NCBI GenBank assembly: GCA_036310005.1
Contig: JAXJSP010000026.1
Location: 1-25,404, forward strand
DNA length: 25,404 bases
Direction of reading: 5' to 3'
From: JAXJSP01 sp036310005
Lineage (GTDB): Bacteria > Bacillota > Clostridia > Oscillospirales > Acutalibacteraceae
Shown: positions 1 to 5,104 of the stretch, one piece after another
Position numbering within the stretch: position 1 is the stretch's first letter
Layout: each line of letters opens with the position of its first letter
Position numbers and translations under genes: made by a program
Notes under the pieces: generated by a model
Databases searched by the model: none
What the model saw: the letters and a program-made list of their open reading frames with translations, nothing else
Told to the model about the DNA's origin: nothing

Positions 1-1
1 G

Positions 2-199
2 ATGGAAGCTGCTAACGAAGTTGGCGTAAATCTTAAACAAGGTTACAACGGTGACTTAACTTCTAAGCAGGCAGGTTCTGTCGGCGGACAAATGGTTAAT
101 AACATCTGTCCCGTACAGCATATGAATTTCACCCGAAACTACCGCTGGTTAGACGGCCACAAAAAGGAGTTTACATATAACTATAGGCTCATAGTGTAA
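2..199 (+). CDS. Alpha/beta-type small acid-soluble spore protein, C-terminal part (runs off the left edge)
   Basis: The family coats and protects DNA in dormant spores. The visible part carries the signature region EVGVNLKQGYNGDLTSKQ followed by AGSVGG and QMV, which matches the conserved middle and end of alpha/beta-type SASPs. These proteins usually have 20-30 residues before this point, so the ATG at position 2 is probably an internal methionine and the gene is cut by the window edge. The tail is odd: family members normally end soon after a basic helix of the type MVKxMI, but here the sequence changes after QMV into about 33 residues (beginning NNICPVQH) with no resemblance to the family. 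This could be a frameshift, a recombined 3' end or a divergent paralogue. A strong terminator begins at the stop codon. The gene indicates a spore-forming Firmicute. Confidence 0.7.
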   Translation: MEAANEVGVNLKQGYNGDLTSKQAGSVGGQMVNNICPVQHMNFTRNYRWLDGHKKEFTYNYRLIV

Positions 200-241
200 A
201 AAATACGGTATAGTCTTTTTGTAGGCTATACCGTATTTTTT
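198..241. terminator. Bidirectional rho-independent terminator
   Basis: Positions 198-213 and 226-241 form a perfect 16-bp inverted repeat with a GC-containing core (TACGGTATAG/CTATACCGTA), a 12-nt loop, and A and T runs on both flanks. It overlaps the stop of the plus-strand spore-protein gene and abuts the stop of the minus-strand SWIM gene, so it probably serves both convergent genes. Confidence 0.85.
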
Positions 242-695
242 ACCATTCAATGTTTTCTCGTATAAATCTTTCATACTGCCATTCAGGGCCATCAAATAAG
301 ACCTGTAAAAGTAAATCTTCTAATTCCGATTTTTTTAGTTTATGTACATAATCTAAAACCTTGTATTCTAATTCTTCCTGTCTCCTATCTTCTTCCTCTT
401 GATACTTAATAACATCCTCATAATACTTTTTTGCTTCATTAGGGAATGCTGCGAAATACAAAGCTATCATATGCTTGCAGATAATCCTCTTACCGTCTGC
501 ATGCGGACAATTACATTTTGATTTGCGCGGATGCTCTAAATCAATAAACACATTATAACGATTATTACCGCTTCCGCGTACAATTCCTTTAATTTCTGTA
601 GGACTCTGCTTTATATGCGTAATAACATATCTTTCATTAAAATATTCATATCCTCACCAAACAGATTTATAACTTGCTAAATCTAATAATCCCAT
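240..695 (-). pseudogene. SWIM zinc-finger protein gene interrupted by one in-frame TGA
   Basis: Read from ATG at 695 the minus strand gives MGLLDLASYKSVW, then TGA (654-656), then GYEYFNERYV and an uninterrupted frame to the TAA at 240-242, 151 codons in all. Clostridial SWIM proteins commonly start with a similar SxxSVWRGYEY segment, so the TGA sits where an arginine codon (CGA) would be expected. The body has the SWIM signature CNCPHADGKRIICKHM (CxC...CxH zinc ligands), followed by an acidic, probably coiled C-terminal half. A GGTGA Shine-Dalgarno lies five bases before the ATG at 695, which supports this as the ancestral start. A product could otherwise start only at the ATG at 551, which would lose the N-terminal third. 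SWIM domains bind DNA or protein; the partner is unknown. The gene begins 12 bases after the toxin stop, so it is probably co-transcribed with it. A sequencing error at the TGA cannot be excluded. Confidence 0.75.
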
Positions 696-707
696 ATATT
701 TCACCAA

Positions 708-1022
708 CTACAATAAATATCGCCATTCTCTGCGGTTATAAATTATGCGGAAAATATGTACTGTTTTTTCATTTTCGTCAACAATATAAAAAGCAGTATA
801 ATTTTCAACAGGTATTCTGCGAACACCCATAGAACGATAGGGCTCTTCGTTAACAACTTCAAATCTGAAAGGCATTCTATTTAAATTTAATATTTCCTTC
901 TTAATCAACCCGTAAATTTTCATCGCGATACTCAGTTCGTGAAGTGTATCACTTATATATGATAAAATACCTAATAAATCATTTTCCGCAGTTTGCTCGA
1001 TAACAATTTTATACTCCGTCAA
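708..1022 (-). CDS. ParE/RelE-family type II toxin
   Basis: The 104-residue protein has the size and layout of the ParE/RelE fold: an N-terminal strand (YKIVIEQTAENDLLGILSYI), two helices, then the C-terminal strand block RRIPVENYTAFYIVDE and the closing RIIYNRREWRYLL. This ending is typical of toxins annotated as plasmid stabilisation or RelE/ParE. Family members cut mRNA at the ribosome or inhibit gyrase, and the sequence does not say which. The start is TTG at 1022 with AGGAAG seven bases upstream; no other start keeps the first strand. It overlaps the antitoxin by 14 bases, which implies translational coupling. All expected segments are present, so it looks intact. Confidence 0.85.
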   Translation of the reverse strand: MTEYKIVIEQTAENDLLGILSYISDTLHELSIAMKIYGLIKKEILNLNRMPFRFEVVNEEPYRSMGVRRIPVENYTAFYIVDENEKTVHIFRIIYNRREWRYLL

Positions 1023-1281
1023 AGCCGAACTTCCTATCTATATCGGAGAATACTTCATCTGCCGGACGGTTATTACCGTTTTTAACCGCAAACAAACCTT
1101 CTTCTAACAATCTGTGAAGTTCTGCCTTTCCACAAAGTCTTTCATATTCTGCGTTAGAGAGAACCACTAAATCCCCTGTTCCGTTTTTAGTAATGAACAC
1201 CGGCTCGTTAAACTGATTGCAGTAATCGGATATTTCATTGTATTTATTTCTCAAATCAGAGCTTGGTCTAATAACTGCCAT
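1009..1281 (-). CDS. Phd/YefM-family antitoxin
   Basis: This is a 90-residue antitoxin. The N-terminal Phd/YefM DNA-binding fold is recognisable from IRPSSDLRNKYNEISDYC, then PVFITKNGTGDLVVLSNAEYE, where the family has a strand and hairpin followed by the 'vlS..eYe.l' segment. The C-terminal third (about residues 55-90) is charged and would wrap the toxin. GGAGG lies at 1289-1293, correctly spaced from the ATG at 1281. It is the first gene of the toxin-antitoxin-SWIM group and directly follows a consensus promoter. Phd-type antitoxins usually repress their own promoter, and two TATGTTG repeats around the -35 are candidate sites. Confidence 0.88.
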   Translation of the reverse strand: MAVIRPSSDLRNKYNEISDYCNQFNEPVFITKNGTGDLVVLSNAEYERLCGKAELHRLLEEGLFAVKNGNNRPADEVFSDIDRKFGFDGV

Positions 1282-1310
1282 AAAATTACCTCCATAATTA
1301 TTCTATGCAT

Positions 1311-1339
1311 ATTTTATCATAATATTGATATATTGTCAA
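1311..1339 (-). promoter_or_regulatory. Sigma-A-type promoter of the antitoxin-toxin group
   Basis: On the minus strand TTGACA (1334-1339) and TAAAAT (1311-1316) are separated by exactly 17 bases and lie about 20 bases before the antitoxin RBS. Two direct copies of TATGTTG (minus strand; 1337-1343 and 1357-1363) sit 20 bp apart, one overlapping the -35, as expected for an autoregulatory operator. The operator role is inferred. Confidence 0.75.
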
Positions 1340-1410
1340 CATATTAAGGATGTTTACAACATAGAATCGGAACACAGAGTTCTAATTATTTTTACTTTCA
1401 AGATTAACGG

Positions 1411-1440
1411 CCTGTCCTCGTTTGGGGACAGGTCGTTGTT
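1411..1440 (+). terminator. Orphan terminator-like hairpin
   Basis: CCTGTCC (1411-1417) pairs with GGACAGG (1426-1432) around an 8-nt loop and is followed by TCGTTGTTTT, a broken T-run. It reads as a plus-strand terminator, but no plus-strand gene lies immediately upstream, so it may be left over from a lost gene. Confidence 0.5.
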
Positions 1441-1580
1441 TTACGGGAATAATTTTTATATGAGTGTCTCTTTTTTATGACTATGATTTACGCTTTGCAA
1501 TGACAAGATGATACTCATTTGCAAATGACAGTCATAAACAGATTTATTATAGATTATTTGTAGATTTATTTTAGGCAAAA

Positions 1581-1719
1581 CTTTCGTTTTGAAATGACGA
1601 GGTTCATTTTGGGATGACGGTATACCTCTCATTTTGAAATGATTTCGTCGCTTTCGTTTTGGGCGGATTTTATAACTTTCATTTTGAAATGAGCAAAAGT
1701 TTCTCTCGCTTTGAAATGC
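1581..1719. repeat. Degenerate repeats of about 25 bp with core YTTTTGAAATGA
   Basis: Six related units end with the core at 1594-1597, 1614-1617, 1639-1642, 1664-1667, 1689-1692 and 1716-1719. Four consecutive units are spaced exactly 25 bp and the outer steps are 20 and 27 bp. The core is C[AG]TTTTG[AA/GG]ATGA with decay in places (GGGCGGA in unit 4). Looser relatives occur at about 1490-1530 and 1849-1858. The period is not a multiple of three, so the array is not a coding repeat. Confidence 0.6.
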
Positions 1720-1785
1720 TTAGATTTTCCCCCTCTTGTCAACCTCAAAATGTAAATAATCTTTCTGTCATAAAAAACTGAAAAT

Positions 1786-1841
1786 GTCACGCTCAAGAGA
1801 GTCATAAAAAAGGGATAATAATTTCAAATATTGAGCGTAAC
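1786..1841. repeat. 11-bp imperfect inverted repeat
   Basis: GTCACGCTCAA (1786-1796) and TTGAGCGTAAC (1831-1841) are inverted copies with one mismatch, separated by 34 bases. A direct repeat GTCATAAAAAA (1767-1777 and 1801-1811) straddles the left arm. It could be a protein-binding site or a stem in an RNA; no function is assigned. Confidence 0.5.
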
Positions 1842-2153
1842 TTTTTTGCTTGAAATGACCGTAATTTCAAAAAGAATTACTCACGCAAAAAAACTCTCAA
1901 AACTCTTATCATTCCAAAGAGACAGTCAATCTCTATAGATTTTTTATTATTGTGCATTAGGAAGCGAGAATCAGCGTTAGACTGCGTGTACTTCCAAAAA
2001 ACATACATTTGTGGTCAGTTTAGTGTCATTCATAGTCATTTGAGTGCGATTATCATACAATTACAATAATTACTCTATAAGGGGGACGCTGTAATTCATA
2101 AACGTCGTTTTGATGAAAAACCAAAAAAATGATTAAAAACTTCTTTATATTGA

Positions 2154-2296
2154 CACCCCATATTCCACCCCATGTTTTAGAAAGTCACGACGCCCCATAT
2201 TTCACCCCATGTTTTTAAAATCATTGGCACCCCATGTTCCACCCCATGTTTTTAAAATCATTGACACCCCATATTCCACCCCATCTTTTACCCCAT
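2154..2296. repeat. 37-bp tandem array of paired CACCCCAT octamers
   Basis: CACCCCAT, or a one-base variant, starts at 2154, 2166, 2191, 2203, 2228, 2240, 2265, 2277 and 2289. Within each pair the step is 12 bp and between pairs 25 bp, so the unit is exactly 37 bp, repeated four times, plus a ninth octamer 12 bp on. The linker GTTTTTAAAATCATTG is also conserved between units 2 and 4. The 37-bp period excludes a simple coding repeat. Octamers about one helical turn apart suggest cooperative protein binding on one DNA face, as in iterons; that role is inferred. Confidence 0.8.
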
Positions 2297-2378
2297 AATG
2301 GAAAGCTTAGTAGAAGTTTTTTGAAATGCACTTCTTTGCTAAATTAAGAATATCTCGAAGAAATCAAAATTAGCAGAC

Positions 2379-2508
2379 GGTATCATTCGGTTTTTATATT
2401 GAGCAATATATTATGGTATCATTAAGTTTTTATATAGGTTTATAAATTTGGGTATCATCAGTTTGTTATATATACCGATAACAGGCGGTATCATGCACTT
2501 GTTGTATA
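2379..2508. repeat. Exact 36-bp tandem array headed by GGTATCAT
   Basis: GGTATCAT starts at 2379, 2415, 2451 and 2487, exactly 36 bp apart. Each is followed by four variable bases and then a T-rich block of the form TT[TG]TT[AG]TAT[AT], so about the first 22 bases are conserved and the last 14 are variable. The period is 12 codons, but the frame that aligns the copies contains stops in units 2 and 3, so nothing is translated now. A strong plus-strand terminator follows about 55 bases downstream. Confidence 0.8.
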
Positions 2509-2561
2509 CAGGATTAATACTTCGGGGACATCGCATTTTTATATCATAATATTTTCACTTT

Positions 2562-2594
2562 CAGCACTTATCGACGGATAGGTGCTGTTTTTTT
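2562..2594 (+). terminator. Strong rho-independent terminator after the repeat arrays
   Basis: CAGCACTTATC pairs with GATAGGTGCTG around a GACG tetraloop with one T/G wobble, and seven T residues follow (2588-2594). Orientation is plus. No protein gene ends here, so it would terminate either a non-coding transcript through the repeats or read-through from a lost gene. Confidence 0.8.
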
Positions 2595-2688
2595 CGTTAA
2601 TGTTTTCTTGAAAAGTGAAAAAATCCTTCCTCAATACTTTCATACCTATCTTTAATATGTATTCAAAATGAAGAAGAAAAAATTCAAA

Positions 2689-2719
2689 TTGACTAAGCAC
2701 ACTCAAATTTTGGCATACT
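2689..2719 (+). promoter_or_regulatory. Possible promoter of the 56-residue ORF
   Basis: TTGACT (2689-2694) and CATACT (2714-2719) are separated by 19 bases and lie just before the RBS of the small ORF. The spacing is longer than the preferred 17, so the call is weak. Confidence 0.35.
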
Positions 2720-2737
2720 AAAAAAGGAGGAAATTAA

Positions 2738-2908
2738 ATGCAAAATCTTGATGCTAAACACGAAATTATGGCGGAAGAAATATGGCTGAAATACTATAAC
2801 GAAGTTCTTTTTGAAAAGAAACTCATTACGGTAGAGCAACGGGACAAAATGATTTTGGCGATTGAAAGCCGTTGCGACCGAAAACGCAAACAACAAAAAG
2901 CCATATAG
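2738..2908 (+). CDS. 56-residue accessory protein of integrative-element type
   Basis: ATG at 2738 is preceded by AAAGGAGG with seven bases of spacing, which is an excellent ribosome binding site. The product begins MQNLDAKHEIMAEEIWLKYY, continues through VLFEKKLITVEQRDKMIL, and ends with a very basic tail (RCDRKRKQQKAI). The pattern of an 'AEEIW..Y.N..L' helix, then 'LIT..ERDKM', resembles small helical proteins (SHOCT-like end) that I recall lying just before serine-recombinase genes in clostridial mobilisable elements. That match is from memory and is not certain. No recombinase follows here, so it is probably an orphan left by an excised or decayed element. It is the only likely plus-strand gene between the left edge and the polysaccharide operon. 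Confidence 0.65.
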   Translation: MQNLDAKHEIMAEEIWLKYYNEVLFEKKLITVEQRDKMILAIESRCDRKRKQQKAI

Positions 2909-2915
2909 TTTCTAA

Positions 2916-2931
2916 GGGTGCAACCGCACCC
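2916..2931 (+). other. Short hairpin after the small ORF
   Basis: GGGTGC and GCACCC form a 6-bp GC-rich stem with a 4-nt loop eight bases after the TAG of the 56-residue ORF. There is no T-run, so it may be a weak terminator or a 3' stabilising stem. Confidence 0.4.
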
Positions 2932-2965
2932 AATTACATATTATTAAGTTTTCAATATTAGAATA

Positions 2966-2999
2966 GCAAAAACCGACACTTCAAAACAAAATGCCGGTT
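2966..2999 (-). terminator. Terminator of the polysaccharide operon
   Basis: On the minus strand AACCGGCA (2999-2992) pairs with TGTCGGTT (2978-2971) with one G-U pair, followed by a T-run (2972-2968). It lies 20 bases after the last minus-strand stop codon at 3019, a suitable end for the whole minus-strand operon. Confidence 0.7.
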
Positions 3000-3018
3000 G
3001 AATGATACAATATAAATG

Positions 3019-3183
3019 CTATTCACTTTTTTCGAAAAGTTTAAATTCATTATAAAGACTTTGTCTATACTTTGCAGTGTTGATTGTGTTTAAATTATCC
3101 AACCTGCGTTTGTGGGTCAGCACTAAAATCAAATAATTAAAAATCACCGAAGCCCAGGCAATCGGCAAAAGCAGTTTGCGGTT
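3019..3183 (-). pseudogene. C-terminal fragment of a PF14907-type (NTP_transf_5) protein
   Basis: A minus-strand frame of 54 codons ends at TAG 3019-3021 and is bounded upstream by TAA. It reads NRKLLLPIAWASVIFNYLIL and then a basic, helical tail ending in FEKSE. The 'LLLPIAW...' start followed by a basic linker and a final helix has the layout of the C-terminus of the intact PF14907-type gene two positions upstream, which ends with FLLPFCWVARFF, a linker and a helix. There is no start codon or RBS, and a T-run just upstream (3185-3190) is a likely frameshift point. I take it as the remnant of a second copy. The family match of such a short piece is tentative. Confidence 0.45.
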
Positions 3184-3241
3184 TTAAAAAATAGTCCAAC
3201 TTTTTGTCCGCACGCCCGGGTGTTCAACTTTGGCGGAATAT
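3184..3241. other. Junction segment between two gene fragments
   Basis: This 58-bp stretch contains a GC-rich island (3208-3220, CCGCACGCCCGGG) unlike its AT-rich surroundings. It separates the PF14907 fragment from the truncated AbiH gene. It looks like a recombination or insertion scar; no complete insertion sequence is visible. Confidence 0.3.
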
Positions 3242-3772
3242 TCACCAAGCCTCCTCTTTGCAAACATTATATCCATAAGCCTTGATTTTTTCTATATGGT
3301 GTTGATTATGTTCCCAATCGTATGTATTAAAATGCCACACAACATTACGAATATCAACCATTTTATTGATTCTATCGATATAGACAATGTCAACATCTGA
3401 AAAGGAAAAACCATAGGAATAAATATCTTTTATGCCATATAACTTGTCAAAGAATGCTTCGTTATCATTTAATGCACGCTCCGTATTTTTTCGTAATTCA
3501 CTTTGTAGCCGATCAAAAGCATCCTGAATTCCCCAATAACAAGATTCAACTTCAACTTTTTCTTGACTTCCATGACCAAAATATATTTCAGATGATTGGT
3601 CACGACAGTCACCATGAATGTGGCACACCTGCTCCGGGTGAATACCATATACCAACTCTAATATAGGAAAATAATTAAAATTCAAAAAACTATTTTTATA
3701 GTTTGGGAATAAACGCTTCACTTTGAACAAATTACTATAAATTTTACAAATAATCGCTTTTACACAATTCAT
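3242..3772 (-). pseudogene. AbiH-family protein, C-terminal half only (truncated)
   Basis: AbiH proteins (PF14253) confer abortive infection against phages in lactococci; their biochemical activity is not firmly established. The 176-residue frame carries the family's central and C-terminal motifs: FLNFNYFPILELVYGI, then QVCHIHGDCRD, then IYFGHGSQEK, and late on YGFSFSDVDIVYIDRI, which corresponds to the 'G-S-EVD' motif. The usual N-terminal domain with the GNGFD motif, about 170-200 residues, is absent. The first 30 residues are a basic stretch that could be the decayed middle of the original protein. The ATG at 3772 has no good RBS. It is therefore probably a 5'-truncated remnant. It belongs to a different branch from the intact AbiH at 7729-8934. 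It lies between the PF14907-type gene and the PF14907 fragment. Confidence 0.7.
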
Positions 3773-3877
3773 AATTAGTCATACCCCAAAAATATGCATA
3801 CCATAAATCCTTACCTGCACATTATTAAGACAAATATTAAAGCTGTTGGCAATGATGACATCACTATGATTTTGAAA

Positions 3878-5032
3878 TTACAATCCTAAATATTCTCGCA
3901 TTTGAACAATCACGCCGATTTGGTCATCAGTTACATTATTTGCTGTTTTAATTTCACCTAATGCACTCTTTGATTTACCTTCAAATAGCATCTTGAAAAA
4001 CCTTGCAACCCAACAAAACGGCAAGAGAAAAGGCAATTTCTTTAATATCGGATAAATAATGACCATTGATTTGTATGGCATAAATAATCTTTTCAGCAAA
4101 TATTTGACGGTGCTTTTGTCATTTGACTTCATAACTGTCATTTTGTTTTGGAATGTACCATACACACCACCGCTGAATATATAGGACAATATTGTATCCG
4201 AAAACTTGTCTTTTGGTTTATCTGAAAAACAAATTTCTGCAAGTTTACTGATTTCTGCGGCAAAGCGATATATACCGGCTTTCTCAAGCAGCTCTCTTGC
4301 ACTCTCGTATGTGACACCCATCCTATGTTCCATTACCCAAATGTCCATAAGCGATTTAATTCCGCATCCACCACCCAAAAAATGATAGGACATATGGGCA
4401 AACATATGAAACACAAAAAATTCATCTGTAAATTCGTATCTGCTGCCGTCTGTGAGTTTCGTATGCCGCCACGCATCTTTAAGCACGGCATCCAATTTTT
4501 CTATGGTTTCTTGGATATTAAAGTGCAATTCCAAATGAATATTAGCAGGCGAAAACAGCGATACATCATGATAATGTTTATCTCCGCAATTAAATCCATT
4601 TTGAACTAAGGAGTCAATCGCAGACTCAAGATTTTCTTCCTTTACGAGTATATCTATATCACAGCTCGTTCGCATACTATCCTTTGGATAGTATGGGCGA
4701 ATAACCGAGCCTTTCAGCGGAATATAAGGTATTGATTCTTTATTAAAAATATCACAAATTTGATTATAAGCATATTTAATCTGCTCATTTCGGTAAACTG
4801 ACATGATTGCTTTTTTGTTAAATTTAGAATACACCGCACCGTCAATTTTCAAACCGCACTTATGCATAGCGCTAAAAACAATATGTGCCAAATCATGACG
4901 GTTGGATAATGAATAAAGAGCAGAAATCACATCGGGAGTAAGTTGTTCTTTGACAGAAGCATCCAACTCCGTTTCGGTTAGTTCTGAACGAAGTATTTTA
5001 ATTAATATGTCCTGTAGTGCTTTTACTTCCAT
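3878..5032 (-). CDS. Nucleotidyltransferase-like protein of the PF14907 (NTP_transf_5) type
   Basis: This protein has about 384 residues. The nucleotidyltransferase-like core is seen as IPYIPLKGSVIRPYYPKDS, then MRTSCDIDILVKEENLESA, with the D-x-D pair (DID) of the Pol-beta-type fold, then HLELHFNI and FFVFHMFAHMSYHF. A C-terminal hydrophobic, basic segment (FLLPFCWVARFFKMLF) may touch the membrane. Members occur widely in capsule, teichoic-acid and lantibiotic loci; their substrate is not established, so no reaction is assigned. The ATG at 5032 is chosen because AAAGGG lies eight bases upstream; the upstream ATG at 5071 has its purine run directly against the codon. It begins 72 bases after capF in the same direction. 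It is the last intact gene of the operon, followed by two gene fragments. Confidence 0.75.
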   Translation of the reverse strand: MEVKALQDILIKILRSELTETELDASVKEQLTPDVISALYSLSNRHDLAHIVFSAMHKCGLKIDGAVYSKFNKKAIMSVYRNEQIKYAYNQICDIFNKESIPYIPLKGSVIRPYYPKDSMRTSCDIDILVKEENLESAIDSLVQNGFNCGDKHYHDVSLFSPANIHLELHFNIQETIEKLDAVLKDAWRHTKLTDGSRYEFTDEFFVFHMFAHMSYHFLGGGCGIKSLMDIWVMEHRMGVTYESARELLEKAGIYRFAAEISKLAEICFSDKPKDKFSDTILSYIFSGGVYGTFQNKMTVMKSNDKSTVKYLLKRLFMPYKSMVIIYPILKKLPFLLPFCWVARFFKMLFEGKSKSALGEIKTANNVTDDQIGVIVQMREYLGL

Positions 5033-5104
5033 GTTTTCTGCCCTTTCAATATTATGTTTTTTCAAAATCATCCTTAAAGTGTTACGAAATGTTATTTGAT
5101 GTAC

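Larger units (their letters stand above)
1341..2688. other. Long non-coding block with three repeat arrays
   Basis: About 1.35 kb without a convincing protein gene on either strand. It is AT-rich and contains, from left to right: an orphan GC-rich terminator-like hairpin (1411-1432), a degenerate 25-bp repeat family (1581-1719), an 11-bp inverted repeat (1786-1841), a small inverted repeat GTAATT/AATTAC (1861-1880), a 37-bp array (2154-2296), a 36-bp array (2379-2508) and a strong plus-strand terminator (2562-2594). The region lies between a toxin-antitoxin pair and a small ORF of mobile-element type, so it may be the remnant or control region of an integrated element. Confidence 0.6.

Noticed and set aside
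2072..2131. Plus-strand stretch reading LYKGDAVIHKRRFDEKPKK before a TGA, like the end of a lost gene
   Set aside because: Only about 20 codons, preceded by a stop, with no start or family match; it cannot be told from chance.
2379..2508. Possible CRISPR array from four regularly spaced repeats
   Set aside because: The whole unit is 36 bp with about 14 variable bases, too short for spacers, the repeats are imperfect, and no cas gene is present.
2693..2896. Minus-strand frame of 67 codons over the 56-residue ORF
   Set aside because: It lacks an RBS, while the plus-strand ORF has a perfect one; its hydrophobic composition is the complement of the plus-strand gene.
3773..3877. Possible promoter or missing N-terminal AbiH coding sequence upstream of the truncated AbiH gene
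   Set aside because: A TTGCCA-like box has no good -10, and none of the minus-strand frames gives the GNGFD motif or other AbiH N-terminal sequence.
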